Source: Pelorhabdus rhamnosifermentans (GTDB taxonomy: Bacteria > Bacillota > Negativicutes > UMGS1260). Taken from it: DNA of 64,000 bases. The notes beneath the pieces are model-generated. The model worked only from the letters and a program-made list of their open reading frames with translations, was not told the DNA's origin and made no database searches. The translations under genes and the position numbers were made by a program. The stretch spans positions 45,225 through 109,224 of the forward strand of contig NZ_JAHGVE010000016.1 of the NCBI RefSeq assembly GCF_018835585.1, given 5' to 3'. Each line of letters opens with the position of its first letter. Position 1 is the stretch's first letter. Below are positions 1-7,709 of this stretch, one piece after another.

Positions 1-269
1 TTGGGCCATTTATCAATAACACCGACCAGTTTGTCCCCCGCCTGTAGTTCGAGGATAATATCCAACGTATGGTGCTCCAGACAAACAATCCGTTTCGGTT
101 CTTTCGGAATGGTCACGGTCCGCCCAAGTTGATCGACAATGGTTCTGGTATCTGATAGCGCACTAGCAGCAGGAGTCGTCTGATGTTTGTTAACAAAAAA
201 TAAGCCTACAATCACAAGAATGATGATGATACTACTGAATCCTACATAGCTTTTCTTCAATGAAATCAT
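1..269 (-). CDS. ABC transporter substrate-binding protein, N-terminal part (runs off the window)
   Basis: Only the first 89 codons lie in the window. The protein starts with a short basic N-terminus and one hydrophobic helix (about residues 9-26), a signal anchor or uncleaved signal peptide. A linker leads to VDQLGRTVTIPKEPKRIVCL, the typical entry of FecB/BtuF-type periplasmic binding proteins for iron chelates, cobalamin or related metal compounds. The start ATG at 267-269 has AGAAAGG just upstream. It follows the ModA/WtpA-like gene by about 50 bases on the same strand, so the two are probably co-transcribed and may share a metal or oxyanion theme. The ligand cannot be told from this fragment. 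Confidence 0.75.
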   Translation of the reverse strand, partial: MISLKKSYVGFSSIIIILVIVGLFFVNKHQTTPAASALSDTRTIVDQLGRTVTIPKEPKRIVCLEHHTLDIILELQAGDKLVGVIDKWP

Positions 270-321
270 TCCTTTCTCTTTCTATAGCGATGGATACTCT
301 TATCAATAAATCCACTTATTC

Positions 322-1194
322 CTATAAAAGTTGACGTATCGTAGACGGTAAATAAACAGCGTCGGCATCATTACTAAGCCGCAGTGGTAAAGGAACCAGT
401 CCGGATTCTTGGATGAATCTACGTCCATGAGTTAATACATATTCCAAAAATTGAATGGCTTCTCCCCGCTGAGGCGCTTGTTCTACCAGCGTAATGCTAT
501 ATTGGATGGCATGCCCGGTAATGTTCATCAAGGTTCCCGGCTGTTTTCCGACAAGTTGTAATTTGGCCTGAGCATAATTGGCTGCATAATCTACTGTAGA
601 AAAATCAATAGCAGCCGGAAGATTTATGTAGTAATGGCCTCGTCGACAGGCTGTAGCTTCATAACCAAAGAAATAATCCAGTTCGCCTGTCTGCATACGA
701 GCATGAATGATCTGACTGTCAGTGAGAATATTGAGAGGCGACAAATTTCCAACCAGTTTTTGGTACAATCCGGGCTGGTTATAATAGGTTTCAGCCAATT
801 TCCAGCATAAGCGAGCCCGATAGCCGGCAGGATCAAGTTCAGGGTCCGTATGCCCATAAGTCACGCTGGGTCTCAGCAGAATTTCATACCAATTGTCTTC
901 ATTGATTTCTTCCCCATAACGGCTTTGCTTTGTAAAAGATAGGACAAGCTTGGTTTTAGCAAATATCAAATTAAATTTTGCATATTCCGGTTTTAGCAAA
1001 TCCTCAATGATGCGATAATCAGCAGAAGCCATCAAATCACAAGGTTGTCCTTCCATCACCTTACGGGCAGCCAAACGTGCTCCACTTCCTGCCAAAATCA
1101 CTTCCATTCCAGGGTTGTCCACTTCAAAAGGTCGGGCTATTTGCTGCAAAGGCCAGGTCAGACTTCCCGCATGAAAAATCCGAATTTGTTTCAT
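322..1194 (-). CDS. ModA/WtpA-like substrate-binding protein without signal peptide
   Basis: This 290-aa protein has the fold-defining start of molybdate/tungstate binding proteins (HAGSLTWPL, then GSGARLAARKV and CDLMASADY) and the DPELDPAGYRAR segment characteristic of WtpA-like class III oxyanion binders. In that family the protein captures molybdate or tungstate for an ABC importer. It begins directly with MKQIRIFHAGS, with no signal peptide or lipobox. An in-frame TGA lies three codons upstream of the start, so no longer form exists. GAGGTGAT precedes the start. No permease or ATPase genes are visible beside it. It may act in the cytoplasm as a sensor or storage protein, or be a remnant. 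Family assignment is good; function is uncertain. Confidence 0.7.
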   Translation of the reverse strand: MKQIRIFHAGSLTWPLQQIARPFEVDNPGMEVILAGSGARLAARKVMEGQPCDLMASADYRIIEDLLKPEYAKFNLIFAKTKLVLSFTKQSRYGEEINEDNWYEILLRPSVTYGHTDPELDPAGYRARLCWKLAETYYNQPGLYQKLVGNLSPLNILTDSQIIHARMQTGELDYFFGYEATACRRGHYYINLPAAIDFSTVDYAANYAQAKLQLVGKQPGTLMNITGHAIQYSITLVEQAPQRGEAIQFLEYVLTHGRRFIQESGLVPLPLRLSNDADAVYLPSTIRQLL

Positions 1195-1374
1195 ACATGA
1201 TCACCTCTTCCATTCATTTAGGAATCCAGGTAATTTATAACTTTTTAGTTATTATATCGTCAAAAATTATTCATTACAAGATAAATCGCTAACTAAACGC
1301 AATATAAACTAAAATAAACAAACAAGACAAAACTCATCTCCAATAACACCTTACTCTTTGCACTGTAATGCAAA

Positions 1375-1406
1375 ATACGCACGATCAGCGTGTCGATCGT
1401 GCGTAT
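1375..1406 (-). terminator. Intrinsic terminator of mntA-hepT
   Basis: A perfect 12-bp inverted repeat (ATACGCACGATC / GATCGTGCGTAT) with an 8-base loop is followed on the minus strand by TTTT. It starts 11 bases after the hepT stop codon. Confidence 0.75.
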
Positions 1407-1416
1407 CCTATAAGCA

Positions 1417-1770
1417 TTACAAATCATCCACTAATACCTGTGAAAGTTTTTCCTTTAGCGATGGTAAATCTCTCACAAGTAATGCCCAAATCATATCATA
1501 ACTAATTCCATCATAATCATGTGTTACAACATCGCGCAAACCAGCCATTTTCCGAAAAGGAATCTGTGGAAACTTTTTACGAATAAATTCAGGAATTCGC
1601 TTACTAGCCTCACCCATATTTTCTAATGCCTTGCACACAGCATACTGTGTTTTTGAATCATTGATAAATTCAGCACTAGACATTCCTTCTGTAAATTCTA
1701 ATACGAGACATAAATCATTATAAATATCTTCTATATAATCACGATACTCCCGATTTTTTTTTCGACTCAT
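1417..1770 (-). CDS. hepT: HepT-family toxin (DUF86 ribonuclease)
   Basis: A 117-aa all-alpha HEPN protein. The HEPN RNase motif R-x4-H-x-Y is present as R79, H84 and Y86 in RDVVTHDY. In characterised MntA-HepT modules HepT is the toxin and its motif tyrosine is AMPylated and silenced by the MntA nucleotidyltransferase. The start codon overlaps the mntA stop by four bases (ATGA), so the pair is translationally coupled with the antitoxin first. A strong terminator follows. The length is normal for the family and nothing looks degraded. Confidence 0.88.
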   Translation of the reverse strand: MSRKKNREYRDYIEDIYNDLCLVLEFTEGMSSAEFINDSKTQYAVCKALENMGEASKRIPEFIRKKFPQIPFRKMAGLRDVVTHDYDGISYDMIWALLVRDLPSLKEKLSQVLVDDL

Positions 1771-2075
1771 ATATATTCGACCTCTGCAAGAATATGTTTC
1801 CCGATTCGCGGTTTTAAAGCTTTTTTAGAAACTAAATCTACCTTAACTCCCAACTTATCACTTAGTTCACATTTTAAATCAATAAATTGAAAAGCACTAA
1901 TTGTTTTGTTGAAATCAACAAGTATATCAACATCAGAACGTGTATGTTGCTCTCCACGAACAAACGATCCAAAAATCCCCAATTCCGATATGTGATACTT
2001 GCCAACTAAAGCAACTTTTTCTTGTGCTAAAATTTCTTTGATCCGATTAGCATTCAAATCAACAACCTTAGACAT
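1767..2075 (-). CDS. mntA: MntA-family nucleotidyltransferase antitoxin
   Basis: A 102-aa minimal nucleotidyltransferase. The catalytic motif GS-x10-D-x-D is intact (G36 S37 to D48, D50 within GSFVRGEQHTRSDVDILVDF). In known systems it AMPylates the HepT toxin. The start at 2075 is chosen because GAAAGGCGG lies 7 bases upstream; the longer frame starting at 2111 has no ribosome binding site. A promoter with TTGTTT (2170-2175) and TATAAT (2147-2152) lies upstream. Confidence 0.88.
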   Translation of the reverse strand: MSKVVDLNANRIKEILAQEKVALVGKYHISELGIFGSFVRGEQHTRSDVDILVDFNKTISAFQFIDLKCELSDKLGVKVDLVSKKALKPRIGKHILAEVEYI

Positions 2076-2146
2076 ATTCTGGCCGCCTTTCAATGATATG
2101 ATCACTAGCACCGAAATGAAAATAAAAGATATGAATTACAATAATT

Positions 2147-2175
2147 ATTATATCTAAAAAGTAACATCTAAACAA
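2147..2175 (-). promoter_or_regulatory. Promoter of mntA-hepT
   Basis: TTGTTT and TATAAT hexamers separated by 17 bases, about 70 bases before the mntA start codon. Confidence 0.6.
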
Positions 2176-2292
2176 CAAAGATGGGATTTTCCATTTATGA
2201 AAAATTTCTTCTAAACTTCAACCAATGCTACAAATTACATTTATACCATGACAACGCGTAGGTAGCTCCAAATCAGTGCTTGTTATAAGCCT

Positions 2293-2598
2293 CTAGCTGC
2301 GAACGGCCTCCCACATCAAGGACTGCATCATCAAACTGATACCATCGGCAAAGCCTTGATTATAGTAGATATCACCGGAGGAACTTTCCAGATATGAAAA
2401 ATAATCCTGCAGCTCACGAAGTTTTACGACTTGCTCTTTCGTCAGTTCAGCGGTTAATTCCTGCTGCAAGACTTCAATCTTGCGACTGGTACAATAGTAA
2501 TCACCTGATGCCGTTCTTAAATCCGCCAGATTCTCTTCATTATGCATGACTTGTAAATCTCTTGTTACCCTTTCAAAAAGATGCATACCATTACTCAT
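2293..2598 (-). CDS. Hypothetical protein, about 101 aa, helical
   Basis: A small, largely alpha-helical protein with no recognised catalytic motif. It resembles short Firmicute proteins of unknown function that pair a charged helical N-terminus with a hydrophobic C-terminal tail (GFADGISLMMQSLMWEA). The start is placed at 2598, where GGGAGG lies 9 bases upstream; the longer frame to 2616 would put its ATG on or before that site. It lies downstream of a structured 370-base intergenic region that carries a minus-strand promoter, so it may have a long structured leader. Its position among toxin-antitoxin pairs marks it as accessory. Confidence 0.6.
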   Translation of the reverse strand: MSNGMHLFERVTRDLQVMHNEENLADLRTASGDYYCTSRKIEVLQQELTAELTKEQVVKLRELQDYFSYLESSSGDIYYNQGFADGISLMMQSLMWEAVRS

Positions 2599-3047
2599 TT
2601 CCTTCATCCTCCCCAAGATTCAGGTTATAACGGCGGCTAACCGCCGCACAACCCGTCTAAGGAAGAAATCGAAAAACGCATGCCAGGTCTCTTTCCAACC
2701 TACACATGCGCTTGGTGCTCTATTTTTGGGCATAGGACATCGCTGCCTTGCCTATGCAAATATTGCATACAGCCGCTACATCCAGTCCGAACTTACACTT
2801 ACTTTATCTACCGAACATACCGTCGCTTGAATCCACAGCGGCCGCACGGTATAATAGTAAGTATCGTCGTGGACAGGTAACTGTTACGTGTAGGTGAGCA
2901 TACCACCTGCTCGTGCCTCAAAGTGCTCGAACACTTTGAGGACACGGCGACTTTTCAATTTCCACCTAACTTTATTATAGTACTTCAACCAGAATTTGCA
3001 AGCAACAAATCCATGAGTTGGCTAAAAAGTGAGTATTTTCTTAACAT
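2599..3047. other. Structured intergenic region with facing promoters, possible ncRNA or antisense pair
   Basis: No convincing protein gene. A plus-strand promoter (TTGAAT 2827-2832, 17-base spacer, TATAAT 2850-2855) faces a minus-strand promoter (TTGCAA 2996-3001, 16-base spacer, TATAAT 2974-2979). Their transcripts would overlap for roughly 100 bases. The overlap holds a perfect 10-bp hairpin (CCTCAAAGTG / CACTTTGAGG, 2916-2941) and AGGTG/CACCT stems. Further left are GCATAGG/CCTATGC and CGGCGG/CCGCCG stems. I could not match it to 6S, SRP, RNase P or tmRNA. Confidence 0.45.
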
Positions 3048-3113
3048 TTATATTCTTACTTTCAAATTTAAACCTTTAGCTAAAAGATAGATGCCATTTG
3101 ATTTAAAGCTAAC
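3048..3113 (-). pseudogene. Relic of a hicB C-terminus
   Basis: Translated on the minus strand, the end reads IYLLAKGLNLKVRI followed by a stop. It closely matches the end of the intact HicB at 4383-4745 (TYLLAKGLNSKVKI). The nucleotide similarity continues upstream through the GTTAGnTTTAAATCAAATG segment, but small indels break the frame and no 5' part or hicA is present. It is a decayed second copy of the antitoxin tail. Confidence 0.7.
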
Positions 3114-3269
3114 ATTTGATCACAGAAACTACGCCTAAACACGTAGTTTTTGCGATCAACTAAAGCCCAATATGATTACCATTTATCGACTTTTCTTTGT
3201 TTCTTTGTTATACTAATTTCAAGGATAATTTAGTGAGTGCTTACATATATTATAAAGGAGATGTTTACT

Positions 3270-3638
3270 ATGCTCGCAAAAAAATTGGAGCGTGACCCTA
3301 TGAATCGAAAAATTATTAGCGTTTCTAAAAAACGCCAAATTACGATTCCTCTTAAATTTTTTGAACAACTAGGCCTAGAAAATGAAGTCGAATGCTTTGT
3401 CAAAGATAATTCTTTAGTCATTCGCCCATTTCGCAACACTCATGATGAGTTTTCGGTAGAAATTTTAAAAGAACTTGTAGATCAGGGATTATCCGGCCAT
3501 GAACTAATAGAGCAATTTGCAGTCAATACTAAAAATATCAAAACTGCCATTGGCAAAATGACAGCAGAAGCGGAACGTATTGCTGCCGATGAAGTACCTG
3601 CTGCTACCTTCGACGATATTTTTGGTGAGAAAAACTAA
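3270..3638 (+). CDS. AbrB/MazE-type antitoxin of a RelE/ParE pair
   Basis: A 122-aa protein with an N-terminal swapped-hairpin AbrB domain (NRKIISVSKKRQITIPLKFF, then LGLENEVECFVKDNSLVIRP). The acidic, alanine-rich C-terminal tail ends in AATFDDIFGE, the usual toxin-wrapping part of such antitoxins. It should bind DNA at its own promoter and neutralise the toxin three bases downstream. AAAGGAG lies 9 bases before the ATG at 3270. The longer frame from 3237 lacks a ribosome binding site. A second in-frame ATG lies at 3300. Confidence 0.82.
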   Translation: MLAKKLERDPMNRKIISVSKKRQITIPLKFFEQLGLENEVECFVKDNSLVIRPFRNTHDEFSVEILKELVDQGLSGHELIEQFAVNTKNIKTAIGKMTAEAERIAADEVPAATFDDIFGEKN

Positions 3639-3641
3639 GTT

Positions 3642-3938
3642 ATGTACAAAATATTATTTAGTTCCGCTGCTGAACGTTATTTTAAAAAACTGAAAGATAA
3701 ACAATTACGCTTAAAATTCAAAGATGCCTTCATACTAATCCAATCAGATCCATATATTGGACAAGCTAAACACGGCGATCTCTCTGGCATTTATGGCTAT
3801 GACGTGTATTACAATAAGACTAATTATGAAATAGCTTATTCTATTTTCGAGGCTGACAATAAAAAAGTAGTTGTCTTACTAGCCGGTACACGCGAAAACT
3901 TTTACCAAGAATTAAAACGTTATGCGAATAAAGGATAA
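3642..3938 (+). CDS. RelE/ParE-family toxin
   Basis: A 98-aa protein with the family layout: an N-terminal helical hairpin (SSAAERYFKKLKDKQLRLKFKDAF), the strand region LSGIYGYDVYYN and a C-terminal sheet (YEIAYSIFEADNKKVVVLLAGTRENFY). RelE members cut mRNA at the ribosome while ParE members poison gyrase; this sequence does not decide between them. The gene starts three bases after the antitoxin stop, so the two form a coupled operon. It is intact in length. Confidence 0.82.
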   Translation: MYKILFSSAAERYFKKLKDKQLRLKFKDAFILIQSDPYIGQAKHGDLSGIYGYDVYYNKTNYEIAYSIFEADNKKVVVLLAGTRENFYQELKRYANKG

Positions 3939-4095
3939 CGTACCGCTTCTCAGCGGCCAGGTACCGTACGGCCAACCTAGTGAAGCCTTTGTCTGATGCC
4001 AAAAAGTCCAGTTTCTTACCATGTTGATAATACTAACGCCCCAACTTGAATCTGTGGTGTTATTGAATTTGTATGAAATCCATAGTTAGTATTCC
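3939..4095. other. Intergenic region, left part
   Basis: No gene, promoter or clear terminator could be supported between the RelE/ParE stop and the methyltransferase relic. The region appears to be decayed sequence. Confidence 0.4.
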
Positions 4096-4230
4096 TTATT
4101 TTTTAGCAACAATGATTGTTGTATTTCCTTCTCTCCAATTCATTTTCACTGATCTAAAACCAGCGTTGGATAACATCTTCGTTTGATTATCTATTGTACA
4201 AGGTGTATCGTGTAATGATAAAACTCGCCA
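4096..4230 (-). pseudogene. C-terminal relic of a SAM-dependent methyltransferase
   Basis: The minus-strand frame ends with HDTPCTIDNQTKMLSNAGF, then WREGNTTIIVAKK and a stop. This is the C-terminal signature of class I methyltransferases (HDTP..ID.Q..ML..AGF, WR.GN..I.VAKK). An in-frame TGA closes the reading frame after 44 codons and the SAM-binding N-terminus is missing. It is a truncated remnant, consistent with turnover in this toxin-antitoxin island. The remaining bases to 4382 hold nothing recognisable. Confidence 0.65.
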
Positions 4231-4382
4231 TCATAAATCCCTTGTTCCTTTCGTATTCGTTGATTTTTCACGATAATAAAAATCTCGCACTCAATATATT
4301 GAATAATTTTGCCATTTGAATATAACCGTCTTTACATCCTTCAACACGGTTCAGCATAAAAGTTTTCTAACTCATTTAGAAA

Positions 4383-4745
4383 TTATATTTTTACTTTAGA
4401 GTTTAAGCCCTTTGCTAAAAGATATGTGGTCATTTGATTTAAACTAACTTTTTCATCTTTTGCCTTCAAAACTAAATCTTTGTGCAATGATTTAGGAATC
4501 CTTACATTGAATTTTCCGCTATATTCTTCAATATCATCAGGTTCAGGAATTTTTTTACCGTCTTGCAAGGCTAAATCAATCCAACCTGCTTTTGCATCTT
4601 CAATCATTTCAGCTAACTCATGTAAGGTGTCCGCTTGTGTTATGCACCCTTTTAATTCAGGTATATAAGCAACATAGCCGCCTTCAACAGAAGGCTTTAT
4701 TACAATCCTATAAGGCAACTTCATATAATAATCAAAGTTTTTCAT
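4383..4745 (-). CDS. hicB: HicB antitoxin
   Basis: A 120-aa protein. The N-terminal partially degraded RNase-H-like HicB domain shows YRIVIKPSVEGGYVAYIPELKGC and the GCITQADTLHELAEMIEDAKAGW segment. The C-terminal ribbon-helix-helix/Arc-like domain (GKFNVRIPKSLHKDLVLKAKDEKVSLNQ) should bind the operon promoter. HicB neutralises HicA. GGAGG lies 7 bases before the ATG. The gene follows hicA by 29 bases in the usual toxin-first order. A degraded copy of its 3' end lies 1.3 kb away at 3048-3113. Confidence 0.9.
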   Translation of the reverse strand: MKNFDYYMKLPYRIVIKPSVEGGYVAYIPELKGCITQADTLHELAEMIEDAKAGWIDLALQDGKKIPEPDDIEEYSGKFNVRIPKSLHKDLVLKAKDEKVSLNQMTTYLLAKGLNSKVKI

Positions 4746-4774
4746 TTTATTACCTCCAATTGAATGTATAGGTA

Positions 4775-5020
4775 TTATTCATTATCGAAACACTCACTTA
4801 AAAACTCGATTGCTTGTTCAACATATACTTTTAAAATATATGGCTTTTTATAAGGAACTGATAATGTTTTATCGCCCTTAGTATAATAAAAGTGGCTCGT
4901 TCCCTTATTTGATTGCCTTCTGGTAAATCCTGCCCTAAGTAGTAGTTTATCCAATTCTTCGAATCTAACAGTTTTAGGATTGTTTCGTATTCGTTCCAAT
5001 AATTTTTCTAGCTTACTCAC
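4775..5020 (-). CDS. hicA: HicA mRNA interferase toxin
   Basis: An 81-aa protein with a dsRBD-like fold. It contains FEELDKLLLRAGFTRRQSNKGTSHFYY with the catalytic histidine in GTSH, and the closing VPYKKPYILKVYVEQAI. HicA cleaves mRNA and tmRNA. The start is a GTG with AGGGG upstream. It is the first gene of hicAB and intact. Confidence 0.88.
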   Translation of the reverse strand: MSKLEKLLERIRNNPKTVRFEELDKLLLRAGFTRRQSNKGTSHFYYTKGDKTLSVPYKKPYILKVYVEQAIEFLSECFDNE

Positions 5021-5143
5021 ACTACCAACCCCTTACGTTCATAGTACCATATTCAGTACCATTATACAAGAGATGGTCTTATAATATATGACCTATATCA
5101 AACCTCCAAGTAAATACCGTTTTTTCTGTTTAAAAACACAAAA

Positions 5144-5172
5144 AGAGATGATACGAAATACGTATCATCTCT
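5144..5172 (-). terminator. Terminator of the tRNA-Asp-Gly-Trp operon
   Basis: A 12-bp inverted repeat (AGAGATGATACG / CGTATCATCTCT) followed on the minus strand by TTTTGTG, 14 bases after tRNA-Trp. Confidence 0.75.
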
Positions 5173-5185
5173 GTACTTTTTCTGG

Positions 5186-5258
5186 CAGGGGCAGTAGGAC
5201 TTGAACCCACAACCAATGGTTTTGGAGACCACTACTCTACCAATTGAGCTATGCCCCT
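5186..5258 (-). tRNA. tRNA-Trp (CCA)
   Basis: The minus strand gives a complete cloverleaf: acceptor AGGGGCA/TGCCCCT, D-loop TAGCTCAATTGGTAGAG, anticodon loop CTCCAAA with anticodon CCA, and T-loop GGTTCAAGTCC. The 3' CCA is not encoded. It is the last of three tRNAs in one transcript. Confidence 0.95.
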
Positions 5259-5259
5259 A

Positions 5260-5334
5260 TGGAGCGGAAGACGAGATTCGAACTCGCGACCCTCGCCTTG
5301 GCAAGGCGATGCTCTACCACTGAGCTACTTCCGC
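5260..5334 (-). tRNA. tRNA-Gly (GCC)
   Basis: Acceptor GCGGAAG/CTTCCGC, anticodon loop TTGCCAA with anticodon GCC, T-loop GAGTTCGAATCTC, and an encoded CCA end. It lies directly upstream of tRNA-Trp. Confidence 0.95.
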
Positions 5335-5337
5335 AAT

Positions 5338-5414
5338 TGGCGACCCGGATCGGACTTGAACCGACGACCTCCGCCGTGACAGGGCGGCATTCTAACCAAC
5401 TAAACTACCGGGCC
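5338..5414 (-). tRNA. tRNA-Asp (GTC)
   Basis: Acceptor GGCCCGG/CCGGGTC, anticodon loop CTGTCAC with anticodon GTC, T-loop GGTTCAAGTCC, and an encoded CCA. It is the first tRNA of the transcript. Confidence 0.95.
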
Positions 5415-5432
5415 ACTTGAATCAGCTTTTAC

Positions 5433-5461
5433 ATAATATCATATATTGCAAAACTTTGCAA
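5433..5461 (-). promoter_or_regulatory. Promoter of the three-tRNA operon
   Basis: TTGCAA (5456-5461) and TATTAT (5433-5438) with a 17-base spacer, just upstream of tRNA-Asp and just after the pyrE stop. Confidence 0.65.
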
Positions 5462-5470
5462 GAGGTAGTT

Positions 5471-6043
5471 CTAGATTTTACGACTGCCTCTTTTTGTTAT
5501 TGCTTGTCCTGCCTTACAAGCCGGACATTCTGATTCAGGGAAAGACGGCACATCAAGATGCAAAAGCGCTTCTGTCGGCGCATGGAAATCGGCTTTTCCG
5601 CCACTGCGATCAACAAGTAAGCCCACGCCCGCAACAATACCGCCATGCTCTTTTACTACATTGATGACCTCTTGCACCGATCCGCCTGTGGTGACAATAT
5701 CCTCTACAACAAGAACGCGTTCACCAGGGTTGATGAAAAATCCCCGTCTAAGAGCCATCAGGTCGCTGTCACGTTCCGTAAAGATGGCACGCGTTCCCAA
5801 TGCCTTGCCCACTTCATGAGCCAATAAAATTCCACCTGTTACAGGTCCCACAACAACATCAATCTGCGCATCTTTAAATCGCTCAGCCAAAGCCTTGCAC
5901 AACTTCTCTGTATATTTGGGATGCTGAAGAACCTGAAATTTTTCTACATACATCAAACTATGACGACCGGAAGTCAGCAGAAAATGTCCTTCCAAAATGG
6001 CACCTGTTTTGATAAATAATTCTTTTACTTCAGCTTCTGTCAT
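5471..6043 (-). CDS. pyrE: Orotate phosphoribosyltransferase
   Basis: A 190-aa enzyme that joins orotate and PRPP to give OMP and diphosphate, the fifth step of UMP synthesis. The PRPP-binding motif VLVVEDIVTTGGS is at residues 110-122, and the flexible-loop segment is FTERDSDLMALRRGF. It belongs to the compact type common in Firmicutes and archaea. The start overlaps the pyrF stop by four bases (ATGA), so translation is coupled. It is the last gene of the pyr operon and ends about 55 bases before the tRNA operon. Confidence 0.97.
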   Translation of the reverse strand: MTEAEVKELFIKTGAILEGHFLLTSGRHSLMYVEKFQVLQHPKYTEKLCKALAERFKDAQIDVVVGPVTGGILLAHEVGKALGTRAIFTERDSDLMALRRGFFINPGERVLVVEDIVTTGGSVQEVINVVKEHGGIVAGVGLLVDRSGGKADFHAPTEALLHLDVPSFPESECPACKAGQAITKRGSRKI

Positions 6044-6759
6044 TTTCCATTCCTCATTTCTTCCCGAATTTGTTGTGCAGCCAACCGTCTATCTGCCGCG
6101 GCTAAAATAGGCCTGCCAATAACCAAATGGCTGGCACCGGCGGCAATAGCCTGCGCGGGTGTAGCAATACGTTTCTGATCATTGAGTGCCGCACCCGCCG
6201 GACGAATGCCTGGCGTAACAATCAAGAAATCAGGGCCGCATAGTTTACGAATCGCACCCGCTTCCTGAGGCGACGCCACGATGCCGTCCACGCCTGCTTC
6301 TTGAGCCATGCTTGCTAATTTTAACACTTCTTGTTCAACAGATAAGTCACAGCCGATACGGGCTAACTCCTGTTGATTCATGCTCGTCAAAATCGTTACA
6401 GCCAAAAGTTTCGGTGGAATTATTCCAAGTTCGCTCGCTGTCTCTCGTACGGACTGACACGTTGCCTTGAGCATAGACGGACCGCCTAACGCATGAAGTG
6501 TTAAGAGAGTCACACCCAGGCGTGCTAACACCGCGGCACTCTTGGCCACGGTGTTAGGAATGTCATGCAATTTTAAATCTAAAAAAATATTTTTATGCTG
6601 CTGTTTCAAATAAGTCAATACATCATTGCCCTGACTGTAATACAGCTGCATACCTACTTTATAATATTGAACAAGTTCACCTAGTTCAGCCGTCACGGCT
6701 TTCACTTCAGCAAGTGTATCCACATCAAGCGCCGCAATTAAGCGCGAATCTTCCTGCAC
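6040..6759 (-). CDS. pyrF: Orotidine-5'-phosphate decarboxylase
   Basis: A 239-aa TIM-barrel enzyme converting OMP to UMP. The signature DLKLHDIPNT lies at residues 61-70 with the catalytic D61, K63 and D66. The phosphate-binding TPGIRP is near residue 180 and the C-terminal GASHLVIGRPI segment is present. The start codon is GTG with AAAGGA upstream. It follows pyrD by 38 bases and overlaps pyrE by four. Confidence 0.97.
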   Translation of the reverse strand: MQEDSRLIAALDVDTLAEVKAVTAELGELVQYYKVGMQLYYSQGNDVLTYLKQQHKNIFLDLKLHDIPNTVAKSAAVLARLGVTLLTLHALGGPSMLKATCQSVRETASELGIIPPKLLAVTILTSMNQQELARIGCDLSVEQEVLKLASMAQEAGVDGIVASPQEAGAIRKLCGPDFLIVTPGIRPAGAALNDQKRIATPAQAIAAGASHLVIGRPILAAADRRLAAQQIREEMRNGK

Positions 6760-6797
6760 AATTTTTCACATTCCTTTCACTTTTACATACTTTCATC

Positions 6798-7709
6798 TTA
6801 CAGCTTTACTTGGCCAACTAACTGACTCACATGGTCGAGGCCTTTCATTGATAAATAATCTTCCAGACCCTGCGTAATATCCAAAATAGCCCGCGGATTA
6901 GCAAAATTGGCTGTACCTACTGCAACCGCACTGGCTCCAGCCAGAAAAAATTCTACCGCATCATCGGCTGTCGTAATTCCGCCCATCCCAATAATCGGCA
7001 CAGACACAGCCTGAGCCACTTGATAGACCATACGAACAGCGACGGGTTTGACAGCCGGACCTGACAAACCTCCCATGACATTGCCAAGCACAGGACGCCA
7101 GGAATGAATATCAATGACCATGCCTTGCAGCGTATTAATCAAGGAAATAGCATCTGTTCCCGCTTGCTCTACCGCTCGCGCCATACTCGCAATATCGGTA
7201 ACATTCGGTGAAAGTTTGGTAATGATCGGTTTATCTGTATTTTGCTTGACTGAGGCAACAACAGCTGCCGCACTTTCCTCTTCCACTCCAAAAACCATAC
7301 CGCCTTGCTTTACATTAGGACAGGAAATATTAATTTCCAAAGCCGCAATAGGAGCACGAGAAAGTTTATTGGCGAGTAACCCGTATTCTTCGACAGTACT
7401 TGCCGAAATATTAACAATCACAGGCGTCTCATAAGGAACAAGCTGAGGCAAAATATGCTTTATCACTTCATCTACACCCGGATTTTCAAGTCCAACGGAA
7501 TTGAGCATACCTGAAGGTGTTTCAGCAATGCGATGACCCGTATTGCCTGCCCGTGGTGCAAGCGTCGTTCCCTTAACAACAACAGCGCCAAGCGCTTGAA
7601 GCGGCACAAAATCGCTGTATTCAAGACCGAAGCCAAATGTTCCTGATGCACTCATGACTGGCGACTTCATGGAAATACCCGCAAATACTGTGCTTAATTT
7701 ACTGCTCAT
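6798..7709 (-). CDS. pyrD: Dihydroorotate dehydrogenase B, catalytic subunit
   Basis: A 303-aa FMN protein oxidising dihydroorotate to orotate. The active-site base is a cysteine (C130 in [12 protein letters not shown]), typical of class 1B enzymes that use NAD+ through an electron-transfer subunit. That partner, PyrK, is encoded immediately upstream, and its stop overlaps the pyrD ATG by one base (TGATG). The FMN phosphate site is [14 protein letters not shown]. This heterotetrameric NAD-linked form suits an anaerobe. Confidence 0.97.
   Translation of the reverse strand: MSSKLSTVFAGISMKSPVMSASGTFGFGLEYSDFVPLQALGAVVVKGTTLAPRAGNTGHRIAETPSGMLNSVGLENPGVDEVIKHILPQLVPYETPVIVNISASTVEEYGLLANKLSRAPIAALEINISCPNVKQGGMVFGVEEESAAAVVASVKQNTDKPIITKLSPNVTDIASMARAVEQAGTDAISLINTLQGMVIDIHSWRPVLGNVMGGLSGPAVKPVAVRMVYQVAQAVSVPIIGMGGITTADDAVEFFLAGASAVAVGTANFANPRAILDITQGLEDYLSMKGLDHVSQLVGQVKL

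Noticed and set aside
2620..3000. The structured intergenic region as 6S, SRP, RNase P RNA or tmRNA
   Set aside because: The conserved core sequences that I know for these RNAs are not present on either strand.
3114..3160. Hairpin AAACTACG / CGTAGTTT with T run before the AbrB gene
   Set aside because: It could be a terminator, but no plus-strand gene precedes it and the stem is only 8 bp.
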